A stretch of 64,000 nt of DNA from Lolium rigidum. Its lineage: Eukaryota; Streptophyta; Magnoliopsida; Poales; Poaceae. The stretch spans positions 338,813,090-338,877,089 of the forward strand of contig NC_061514.1 of the NCBI RefSeq assembly GCF_022539505.1, written 5' to 3'. Shown here piece after piece: positions 46,525 to 56,921 of this stretch. The position numbers and the translations under genes were made by a program. The stretch's first letter is position 1, and each line of letters opens with the position of its first letter. Under the pieces are notes generated by a model. That model searched no databases. It had not been told where the DNA came from and worked only from the letters and a program-made list of their open reading frames with translations.

Positions 46525-47639
46525 TGAGAAGATCTACAGCGCGCCCACTAAGTTGACGTGATCAGCACACGCCCGCCACCACAGCGTCTGCGCTGAGAGA
46601 GCCAACAAGCTCTGCTTCTCCGACAGGGGCGCAGTCGAGGTTGAAAAGCATGGCTAATGCTTGCACCTAGGACGGTCCAAGTGGCGACACGAAGATGGCC
46701 GCGTACTCTTCTAGCTGCTTCGTGGAAATACGCTCTTCCTCTTGGCAGATGCCCAATTTCTTCATGAGTAGCCACTGCGTGTGTTTGATCACGGAACCTC
46801 AGAGACCCTTCTTGTTCGCAGCGATGCGGGAGCTGCGCCTGGTTGGTTGATGAGCCACCGAGAAGAGGCGAGATCGGATCACCTAAGGGTCCGGAAGCGG
46901 CAGCTGCAAGTCATCGATCTGCCACCGGAATTGTTGTAGAAGGGCAACAAGCTCTGGTCCATCGCCTCGGGTGCAACGGCTACCAGCTGGTGATCCTGCA
47001 TGGTGCTGCATCGGGGTGGGCTGCACCGCACATGGGGAGGCCACGGGTTCCCCAGCAGGTGACGGAGAAGCCTCCTCCGCCCCAGCATCATCTCCCGTCA
47101 ACACAGAACAGGACACCCGCGGCATGGGCGAGCTCACGGGATCAGAAACCCCCCCCCCCCCCCCGCACGTAGGCATGGGCAGCGGGGAAACGAGGCGCAC
47201 CGAGGATCTGCGCGCAGAGCTGACCGCATCTCTGCGAGCAGAGAGAAAGCTCTCAGCAGCCCGCAAAGCCACGTCATTACCCGCCAGGAAACCCGCCGAG
47301 TGCTCGACATCAGAGGGGTAGCCCCTGTTGTGGTATGGCTCGTGGTCAGAGCAGCGAGGTTGACCCGAGGAGACATTGCCGGAGTGGTCATCCCTGTCGC
47401 ACCAAGGCCCCGCAGCAGAGCACTCGTTGTTGCGGCATTGGCGCGAGGGGTCCGAGATGGACCGGCATGCCTGAGCAAGCTGCGGGTTGCAGCGCGTGAG
47501 CAGACCCGTCCGCAGCACCACGGGTGCCCTCCATACAACAACCCGCAGAAGCCGAGGTGGGCCCGCCCTCCTGTTCTGCCTAACGAAGGACAATGGCACC
47601 GCACCGCAGCTCAGTGGCGTCGATGATCTTGGAGGCGTC
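46297..47639 (-). repeat. LINE internal tandem duplication, unit 1
   Basis: The phrase GATGATACCTCCCGCGGAGC starts at 46297 and again at 47640, a 1343-base period. The junction has the short shared word GTCGATGAT on both sides (47620 and 47637), so microhomology or replication slippage is likely. The unit covers the ORF1 tail and the ORF2 start. It includes a 17-base C run near 47150, which is much shorter in the other unit. Confidence 0.9.
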
Positions 47640-48977
47640 GATGATACCTCCCGCGGAGCCAACACAGGGCAAAAAATTGAACCCGTCGAAGCGGGCTCCA
47701 AAGAACTCAGAAATAATAAAACAATTTATAACTTGGAGCTTGAACTCCATGACACAGACCACAGAAGCGGGAGTGTCGACTACCACCGTCTTGACTGACG
47801 AACGGCCCGCCGGGGCGTTGAGACCACTCGGATTCCAAACAACGATATAATGATTGGGAACATCCATTGATAAGATCTACAGGGCGACCACTAAGTTGAC
47901 GTGATCAGCACACGCCCGCCACCACAGCGTCTGCGCTGAGAGAGCCAACAAGCTCTGCTTCTCCGACAGGGGCGCAGTCGAGGTTGAAAAGCATGGCTAA
48001 AGCTTGCACCTAGGACGGTCCAAGTGGCGACACGAAGATGGCCGCGTACTCTTCTAGCTGCTTCGTGGAAATACGCTCTTCCTCTTGGCAGATGCCCAAT
48101 TTCTTCATGAGTAGCCACTGCGTGCGTTTGATCACGGAACCTCAAAGACCCTTCTTGTTCGCAGCGATGCGGGAGCTGCGCCTGGTTGGTTGATGAGCCA
48201 CCGAGAAGAGGCGAGATCGGATCACCTTAGGGTCCGGAAGCGGCAGCTGCGAGTCATCGATCTGCCACCGGAATTGTTGTAGAAGGGCAACAAGCTCTGG
48301 TCCATCGCCTCGGGTGCAACGGCTACCAGCTGGTGATCCTGCATGGTGCTGCATCGGGGTGGGCTGCACCGCACATGGGGAGGCCACGGGTTCCCCAGCA
48401 GGTGACGGAGAAGCCTCCTCCGCCCCAGCATCATCTCCCGTCAACACAGAACAGGACACCCGCGGCATGGGCGAGCTCATGGGATCAGAAACCCCCTCCC
48501 CCACACGTAGGCATGGGCAGCGGGGAAACGAGGCGCACCGAGGATCTGCGCGCATAGCTGACCGCATCTCTGCGAGCAGAGAGAAAGCTCTCTGCAGCCC
48601 GCAAAGCCGCGTCGTTACCCACCAGGAAACCCGCCGAGTGCTCAACATCAGAGGGGTAGCCCATGTTGTGGTATGGCTCGTGGTCAGAGCAGCGAGGTTG
48701 ACCTGAGGAGACATTGCCGGAGTGGTCATCCCTGTCGCACCAAGGCCCCGCAGCAGAGCTCTCGTTGTTGCGGCATTGGCGCGAGGGGTCCGAGATGGAC
48801 CGGCATGCCTGAGCAAGCTGCGGGTTGCAGCGCGTGAGCAGACCCGTCCGCAGCACCACGGGTGCCCTCCATACAACAACCCGCAGAAGCCGAGGTGGGC
48901 CCGCCCTCCTGTTCTGCCTAACGAAGGACAATGGCACCCACCGCAGCTCAGTGGCGTCGATGATCTCGGAGGCGGAG
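47640..48977 (-). repeat. LINE internal tandem duplication, unit 2
   Basis: Second unit of the 1.34 kb duplication, continuous at its right end with the rest of ORF1. The duplicated ORF2 start here (about 47867-47640) is cut off and fused back into ORF1 sequence at the junction. Identity to unit 1 is very high by eye, so the duplication is younger than the LINE itself. Confidence 0.9.
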
Positions 48978-48984
48978 GAGTTGG

Positions 48985-50304
48985 GGCCCCCAGCGGGAAC
49001 CACATGAGCAATATGTCCCCAGCGTCTTATTGGAGCGCACCTCCGCTTCCACCGGAGATTAGGGCCATCACCGCCGCTGCCCCTCCCAGCATCGCAGTCG
49101 GAATCGCTAGACTTGCCACCGTCATTGAATCCATCCAAGTCACCAGACGCTGGCGTGTCTCCGACGAGCCGACAGACTACGTCGATGGTGATGCGGTACC
49201 AGAGGATCTGAGGCGCCGAAGTACGGGGGCGGCGCTGTCTAGTGGAGACCTCGACCGATGCCCAGCAGTTGGCTCCGGCATCGCAAGCCCGCGAACGTTA
49301 GGGATGGCGGTCTCGTCATGGGTACATGCCAAAAGTTTGAAATAGGACATGTCATTCCAGCTCACCGTGGCCGAATCGACGGCGTCGACAATGCCGCAGA
49401 CCTCAAGCAGCTTGATGGCGGTACGTTCAGCCCACGCATGTCCAGGAATCCCCCGAATCTCCAGGTCCGCCCGGAACGGTGTCTCGCGAAGAATGGCACC
49501 AGCTCGGCGTGTCCAAGGCTCGAGATCCAGAGTGCACCAGCTCATGGAGATGGTCTAAGCCTGGACCAAGTGATTCCGGATGTCCACGGAAGCGCAGAGC
49601 ACGAGGAAGTCGGCCGGCTCGAACGATCTGATGGAGAAATCAGCCGGTGTGACGTTATGCCGCTCGTGAATGGTGGAGGCCGACGAGGATGGAGGGATGG
49701 CTGGCGCCTCGCCCGCAGCCACCGAACGAAGGGGCAACACCTCCAACATATGCGGTAACGAAGCAGAAGGGCTCCTTGGTCGCTTGCAGTCCCTCGAGGT
49801 GTGCTCCGTTCCACCACAGCGGACGTGCAGGGTGGCGTTGGTGCATTGGGCCGCAATGTGCCCCTCCAAGCCGCAGTTGTAGCAGCAGTCGTGCAGGGCG
49901 GCGGGGATTCTGCTGGCGTGGCCACCCGGTGACCGGGCGGCAGGTAGTGGACCAGACGCCGCGCACAACCGGGCTTTACGGTTACGCCTTGACTCCTGTG
50001 TCTGCCAACGATGAGCCCTGGATGAGCCGCCCTCACAACATGAACGACGCCAGCATGAGCGGGGCACGGTTGGCCCGCCCGGCTCGGGCCAGCACCGGCA
50101 TCCCACCCCTCGACCCAAGCCGGTGGTTTGCTGGAACGACGACCAGGGACCGTAGGGGCGGGGGGCTCGGGAGAGCACATAGTCGCCACTGAGCTCAGAG
50201 TCGGACAACGCAACCTGGCTGCCCACGGGAGGACCTCGAGGGAGGGTGGGCACCGCCGCCAGGGAGGTTGACGACGGATGCGCGGAGGGGTGCCCGCGTC
50301 TCAC
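48985..50304 (-). pseudogene. LINE ORF1 (zinc-knuckle, gag-like), copy 2
   Basis: Starts near 50304 (MRRGHPSAHPSSTSLAAVPT) with a proline- and glycine-rich lead. The knuckle CYNCGLEGHIAAQC lies at about 49890-49845 and is followed by HVRCGGTEHTSRDC, where the first Cys has become His. The core STIHERHNVTPADF, FEPADFLVLCASVDI and, in another frame, LDLEPWTRRAGAILRET and IRGIPGHAWAERTAIKLLEV follow, then FKLLACTHDETAIPNVRGLA. This is the usual plant LINE ORF1 layout, RNA-binding and part of the retrotransposition particle. At least two frame breaks. The tail is duplicated at 46.3-48.98 kb. Confidence 0.8.
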
Positions 50305-50908
50305 GCTCTCGCTCTCACGCTCTCCCTCTCCAATTCAGCGATGGAATCCTAATTGAAACCCTAGATGTATTAAAATGTGGAATCCTACTTAAAACCCTAG
50401 ATGTATTAAAATGTGTGGTGTGTGCAATGCATGGCGACTTCTTTTATCATCACCTAGCCAGTTAGAGAATGATACAGCTGCATGATCACATTCTTTCGCT
50501 AGTTAATTAGTGGAATAATGAATCTAACTCAGCTTATTTCTGTGTGCATGTGTGAGTTGTTTACTTGTGAAAAGTTGATGAAAGTTACAGCGAAGTGAAA
50601 GTACTGTGCATAAAAATTCACGAAACAGTATCTGCATGAGAATTATACCTTTTTTGATCATTGTCACCGTGAAACATTGGAAATATTGTATGCATCGCTA
50701 AATTGGAGTCGTACATCTGCAATGAGGCAGACAGCCGGAGACCCGTTTACTTATATCCAACCATCAGTCCACGTGCAGGGAACGATACAGCTGCTAGCCG
50801 ACCGAGAAACTCAGCAACCAATTCATGTGCAGCTGGGCATGTTGGTTGATAAGACTATCTTATCATAGCGTCGCCACATAATCTATCTATCTATTATATA
50901 CTAAAAGC

Positions 50909-51556
50909 AAAATACAGAGGTTTAAAATAGAGAAACCACATTAAGCCACATCACCTGAATTATTTAAACAATTAGATCTAAAATTGATGGTGGAGATTTA
51001 AAGATAACTAATGTTACGTAATGCCTGTTGTGTAAAAAAATGTCACCAGCTAACATGTACAATACAAGGTAAGTTGAAAAGATTAAAAAAAAACAAATGC
51101 AAAATACAGAGGTTTAAAATAGAGAAACCACATTAAGCCACATCACCTGAATTATCTATTATATACTAAAAGCAAAATACAGAGGTTTAAAATAGAGAAA
51201 CCACATTAAGCCACATCACCTGAATTATTTAAACAATTAGATCTAAAATTGATGGTGGAGATTTAAAGATAACTAATGTTACGTAATGCCTGTTGTGTAA
51301 AAAAATGTCACCAGCTAACATGTACAATACAAGGTAAGTTGAAAAGATTAAAAAAAACAAATGCAAAATACAGAGGTTTAAAATAGAGAAACCACATTAA
51401 GCCACATCACTTGAATTATTTAAACAATTAGATCTAAAATTGATGGTGGAGATTTAAAGATAACTAATGTTACGTAATGCCTGTTGTGTAAAAAAATGTC
51501 ACCAGCTAACATGTACAATACAAGGTAAGTTGAAAAGATTAAAAAAAAACAAATAT
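50909..51556 (+). repeat. 192-bp tandem repeat within the Helitron, about 3.4 copies
   Basis: Units begin AAAATACAGAGGTTTAAAAT at about 50909, 51101, 51173 and 51365. The second is a 72-base partial unit that ends with a second copy of the Helitron's own 5'-end sequence, CTATTATATACTAAAAGC. The units are nearly identical, so the expansion is recent. No ORF. Confidence 0.9.
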
Positions 51557-51829
51557 GAAGGCTGTCCCAAATCAGATCGCCCCAAAAGACTATGGAAAAA
51601 AAATACCTGCCAAAAGAAGTCCTATCTAGACACGGACTTCTAAGAAAAATTGATCAAATATACACCAACAATCACGATGCAAGGTTTACTTTTGAACAAA
51701 TAGCACGTATATGTACATACAAGCAAGATACTTATCCATGCATACTATCGGATCCATAGAAAATATACACCTTTGTTCCGGAAAGGATGTCTCAACATTC
51801 TAGATACACATACGCCTAGATAAAACTCG

Positions 51830-52870
51830 GGCCGGGCCGGGTTTCGAGCCAAGCCCAAAAAAAACCGAAGTTAAAATATCAAGCCTAAACCTAACGTGGC
51901 CCGACCATCGGGCCTATAAATCGAGCCCGAACCCGGCCCGAACTAGCAAAAGCCCGGGCGGTCGAAAAGCCTAGCCCGAACCTTACCTAAATAGCAAAAA
52001 ATGCAAGCCTAACCCTGGCCCGGCCCAACGTTTAGGCTCAAAATTCAGGCCCAAGCCTGGCTTGAAGTGCAAGCCCGACCCAGCCCGACACAGGATTTTC
52101 GGGCCGGGTCGGGCTGAGCTGCCGATGGCCAGCTGTAACACATATATCTAGATAAAGTTTAGTGTGTAGATACATGTGAATCTTCATAAAGTTGAGACAT
52201 CCTTTTCGCGAGGAGGTGGTACGATTTTTTTAGAAGGCTCTAAATCTAAATCATGGTAGAAACCAAAAAAAAAAATCATAGGTTTCAAGGGCGAGAGTGC
52301 CGATTTAAGATAAAAGAGCACAACTCTATTTTTATGTAAACTTTATATAATATATGAACTTAACAAACCCATTTTCATTATATAAACTCATCGATGGGAT
52401 TAAATCAAAATTTTAACCTGTGCCTAGCCCAAACCTTACCTAAATCGCAAAAAACTGCAAGCCCAACCCTGGCCTGGCCCGACGGTCAGGCTCAAAATTT
52501 AGGCCCGAGCCTGGCCCGAAGTGCAAGCCCGAGCCGGCCTGGCACGGGATTTTCGGGGCGGGTCGGGCCGAGCTTCCCATGGCCAGCTGAGTAACACATA
52601 TATCTAGATAAAGTTTAGTGTGTAGATACATGTAAATCTTGATAAAATTGAGACATCCTTTTCGAGAGGAGGTGGTATGCTTTTTTTAGAAGGCTCTAAA
52701 TCTAAATCATGGTAGAAACCAAAAAAAAATCATACATTTCAAGAGCGAGAGTGCCGATTTAAGATAAAAGAGCACAACTCTATTTTTATGTAAACTTTAT
52801 ATAATATATGAACTTTAACAAACCCATTTTCATTATATAAACTCATCGATGGGATTAAATCTAAAATTTA
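51830..52870 (+). repeat. About 453-bp tandem duplication in the Helitron, GGCCCG-rich heads
   Basis: 51985-52437 and 52438-52870 are related direct repeats. Each starts with a run of degenerate CCCGGCCC / AGCCCGA words, followed by AT-rich sequence with CATATATCTAGATAAAGTT (52141 and 52597) and GGCTCTAAATCTAAATCATGG. The GGCCCG-rich part begins at about 51830. Non-coding; the remainder of the Helitron to 54.83 kb is AT-rich without a recognisable gene. Confidence 0.8.
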
Positions 52871-55066
52871 ACCTATAATACTGAAAATCAAATAAGTTTA
52901 AACTAAGTGGCTATCATTTGATTAATTTTAAATATATGAAAACAATAAAGCACAATTTCCGCAAAAAAAATAACGAGTGACTAAGAGATCCAATTATATT
53001 ATTCTTATCGCATTCTACTTACAGGGATCTCGGTAATTACATCCGATGGTTCATTCTATTGACTTAGAGATAATTATTTCATAGTTACTCGACAGGTAGC
53101 AGGATCGAAATTTTTCGCACTGTTTTTTTCTATAAATATCACTTTTTTCGCACTCGATGGTGGAAAGTGCCGACTAATGAAAAGGAGCATATGATACAGA
53201 AATATGACTATCATTATAAATTATATGGTTTTATTTTTGCATTACAAGACTATGATCACCCACCCATTGACACTCATCGGTGTCTTTTAAACACGTCAAG
53301 GAAAATTTTCCACCAAAGTTTGATTTTGTTTCCTCCACATTTTGTCCATCCTCTTCTTTTCTAACTTAAATGAGATGTGTGCCAATATGATGCCAAAATA
53401 AAGTGAACCATTGCATTAACATAACACATGATTGAACGGTGGTAAACGTTTAGCCAAAATACCAGAAGCAACAATTCATGTCTTTCGTACACCCACTCAT
53501 GTGTGTCGCTGTTTCTATCACCATCCATTATGCTTTGAGATTCAGATAAAAATAGGAGAAAGAAAGAATATTTCCACCTACCCTTGTGGGCATGAATCTC
53601 GAGAAATAAATGGACGGTGATAGAAACACCAACACCCATGCGTGGGCGTATAAAAGTATTTCCGTGTCAATTAATCTAATAATTATGGAGTCTTTCTTCA
53701 AAAATAATCGATTGTAAAATAACGCATACATCATTAGAAATATTTTGGCAACTTCCACACCATTCGTATTGTACAACGTGATCGAATGATGCTGGTGATA
53801 GAACATAAAATTGTGTACAATACGTTATAGTGCTTAATTTTTGCATAAGAATTCCTAAAAAGAATCAGTACACATGAAAGTACAATGGAATAGGGAAAGC
53901 CAGACATAACATCCATATATTTAACACGAATTCTATAAGGATCATGATATCTTTACCCAAGTTCAATCATGTTTTACGAAATTGCACTTTTTAGCCATAC
54001 ATATCTATTTAAGTACTCATGTGAGTAATCAAAAGAAAGAACACAATATAGGAATATGTTAAAATAGAAAGTAGGTCAAGCAGTGGAATTGCACAGGTCA
54101 CCTTGCTAGAGAGTGCTGCTAGAGATTTTCAAAATTACAAAAATATGGATTTTATTTCTTATTAAATCACCAAACTTAGATGTATATAACCATTTCTAAA
54201 TAGACAATACAAATTATAACTATTTATAACAGTACCAAAATCTATATATTGATCTCACACAAAATACTTTTAGGTGTACATGTAAATTATTAGTTGGACT
54301 ATAAATGATAAGAACATGTTACCTATGGTTTAAATAAATTAGTATTCAACATATACATATGAATGCTCCAGATATATTTTTGGAAACCTATATAAAAGTA
54401 AGATAGAAAATTAATCATGCAGTATTATGATTTTTAGATGATTAGTGATATAATCAACATATAAAATTTCTTATGGGTGATAGAAGAAAAGTACATAAAA
54501 TAACCTCGAGTTACTAGAACCAGAAAGTTCAGACAGTGATGATCATTTGTTCATGAAATTACTATTTATTTATAACAAGGATGGAACACATTGTATGTGT
54601 AAGCAAGAATTCTTAATGTGAGTTACCTTTTCTTTTTGCAAGGTTTCATTTTTCATATCCTTATTAGAAACACTTAGACATATTAATAGAATATAGGGAT
54701 CAATGTTATGCCTTTAGGAGTGCATCGAGTCTAAAGCATCATGTATTTTGCAATGAAAGAGATGAATATGAGGAGAACATATTTCAATAACATAATAAAA
54801 ACATAACATCTTTGTAAATACTTATGAGATTCCCTCGCATTTGCGAGGGCCACCTTTCTAGTTTAGATATAACAACAAAACATGATGTACAATGGGTTAT
54901 TTTTTAATCTTATCTCTAGTGATCGGATTTCCTAAATTTGTGGTGAGAGAGATTGTGCTAAGAGATCATCTTTTAATTAAGAGAAAGCAAACCATTTTTT
55001 CAACATTCTCATTTCTCCACCTCAACATTTATCCTACGTGCCACTGCTAAGATATCACCATTGTAC

Positions 55067-55992
55067 AACCGGCAGGTGCGTTACGAGATGAAGTGTTCTG
55101 CCCATACATGTGGAACTAACCACCGGTTGTTGCATTAGGATACACTTGTAATCAACCCGGGCAGCTGCACGGTTTAGCACTAACTACCTGAATATCCATG
55201 CGTTGCTACGGGGAACACATCCAAACAAATATTGAGTAAAAATAAGATCATATAATTCAGTTTAAAAGGTAAGAATGTAATGTCCATGCAATTCATTTCA
55301 TGTAAAACCCTTGCAATTTTACGTGCTCCTACAATGTTTGGTAATCTGCTTCTCCTACCATTCCTGTATCTCGCCTTTCTCTCTTATGCTGATCTCACAA
55401 TTTTGGTGCGCTTCACGCTTCATATTTATCTAAAGCACCAAAAGGATGAACAATTACCAAATGAAGAAAATATTAAATATTTTTCGATAGAATTTCCAAT
55501 GCATAGCACTGGAAATAATTACCTGTCTCTAAGCTTATCCATATTTGGATTTGGAGTGATCAATTATCATTTAGGAATTTGAAGGGAGGGACAAACATTA
55601 GAAGATTAAAAAAATGTAAGAAAGATTAGGGAAAGAAGCATGCATGCATGTTTAAATCCAAATAATTAGCGGCGCCCACTCCTGTAAACTATATATGTAG
55701 GCGCATTGAATAAAATGTTAACATAAATCAAACCATATTTGGATACAAAACAATAATCTGGATAGTCAAATATATTTTAAAAAGTAATTGTTGAATTGCC
55801 TAGTACCCGACTTCTCTACTGAGACCAATATTCCGATTACGAAGAACATAATAGCGGTGACGATTTTAGCACTCACTAGCTCCAGTAGGTGGACGGCTCA
55901 TCCGGTTGTGGCGAAGAACCTGGGAAATTATCATAAATTAAGATGAGCCCGCATGACCTCTTAATTCTCTCTGCTTTCAAACAAGTAGTAGC
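55067..55992. other. Unclassified flank in copy B
   Basis: Equivalent to 3608-4540 in copy A. The ORF at 55280-55582 is not conserved in frame with its counterpart at 3858-4175, so I see no gene here. Confidence 0.5.
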
Positions 55993-56282
55993 CTTTGGGA
56001 GGCTAAACAAGTGGAAGCAAAGAAATGCCCGGGTCTTCGGAAACTTAGATAGGCAGCTTTCCACGGCGCACATCATTAATAGTGTGTTGGAGGAGTTTAG
56101 CCTTTGGGAGGCTGCGAGGGGAGGGGAGCGGAGAGTCATGTTGCGAGAGTAGGCGTCGAGTTGGGTGGTGTGTGTGGGTTGGCCAAGGGCAGATGTTCGC
56201 ATCCCCCTCTGGTTTCTTGTAATTGTTGTTGCTTTCTTCTATAAAGATATGGCACGTCGTTCGCGTGCCCGCGAAAAAAAAA
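55993..56282 (+). mobile_element. 5'-truncated LINE insertion (290 bp)
   Basis: Absent from copy A. It encodes the extreme C-terminus of a LINE ORF2 in plus orientation (NKWKQRNARVFGNLDRQLST and on to MLRE, stop at 56150), then a 3' UTR and a poly(A) of about a dozen A. Flanked by imperfect 10-bp direct repeats, AAGTAGTAGC at 55983-55992 and AAGTATTAGC at 56283-56292, the signature of target-primed reverse transcription. It is a different LINE family from the large copy at 43-50 kb. Confidence 0.85.
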
Positions 56283-56921
56283 AAGTATTAGCGGTACATT
56301 AGAAAAACACCATGAATCCTCTCCGCAACAGGTAGCAGCGCCCAAGAAAAAAACACTCTAATCAGCTAAAAGAAATGATGTTGAAGCGTCACTCTATCCA
56401 ATCTTTTCCTCAAGCAGCAGCACACGTTGCAAGCAAATAGCATCTCTCAGGCCTTCAACGCGGCGACCCAGCCGCGAGTCCGGATGGGTCTCACCAAACA
56501 AAAATGCGCCTAAAGCCGTGATGCATCCTAAAAGCGAATGGTCGCGGTTTCTGGGAAGACTCAAATCCAATTCAAATCTGGGCCAGGTTTGTGTGATCGT
56601 GGATGGCACGGGACGTTCTCCAGCATCCGCCTGCTTGCCTCCCAGGCCCACCTATCGTGGGCGGGAGTCCTATTAAATATGGTCTGGGAGGGGGGAGTAT
56701 TGTCCCTATCTAGTCCCCACTCCCACTCCATTCTGCACGCACGCTCGAGCTTCCGCGCCGCGAGTTCGAGCCTAGCGCGAACGACCACGAGGCCGGCGAG
56801 CCGCGGCAGCTCCTTTCGACATGTGCCGGCGGTGCCGATGCGCGAGCGGATCTACGTCACCGTCATGGTGGCACATATCTTCTGGGAGGCCGGCGCCCCA
56901 ATGCCGTGGGGCGACGTGCAC

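Larger units (their letters stand above)
43075..50300 (-). mobile_element. LINE retrotransposon, copy 2 (near full length, with tandem duplication)
   Basis: Minus-strand plant L1-like element. The 5' end is near 50.3 kb and the 3' poly(A) near 43075. Order: ORF1 with zinc knuckle, endonuclease, reverse transcriptase, C-terminal zinc-binding/RNase-like region. A 1.34 kb tandem duplication (46297-48977) repeats the ORF1 tail and start of ORF2. Many frame breaks and an altered polymerase motif make it inactive. Its 5' part and upstream flank are shared with copy 1 at 56-3075. Confidence 0.9.
50890..54861 (+). mobile_element. Non-autonomous Helitron, about 4.0 kb
   Basis: The right end has all the hallmarks: a perfect 8-bp hairpin CCCTCGCA/TGCGAGGG with a two-base loop (54832-54849), 12 bases ending CTAG (54858-54861), then host T. 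The left end is TCTATTATATACTAAAAGC, preceded by A, as expected for insertion between A and T. The start could also be at 50882 or 50886 because of a TCTA run. It sits cleanly inside a MITE whose halves adjoin after removal. No Rep/helicase ORF, so it would depend on another element. It contains two internal tandem repeats. Confidence 0.85.
50835..55066. mobile_element. MITE-like element split by a Helitron
   Basis: The two halves, 50835-50889 and 54862-55066, total about 260 bases. The left end is GGGCATGTTGGTTGATAAGA with a palindrome GATAAGACTATCTTATC. The right end on the other strand reads GTACAATGGTGATATCTTAGC, a diverged inverted copy missing its outermost bases. Copy A has only seven unrelated bases at this site (about 3603), so this is an insertion, possibly with a small end deletion. 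Harbinger-type by appearance, not proven. Confidence 0.55.

Noticed and set aside
46843..49758. Long plus-strand ORFs opposite the LINE (for example 48722-49345 and 49258-49758)
   Set aside because: GC-rich antisense shadows of LINE ORF1 and ORF2; the minus strand carries all recognisable domains.
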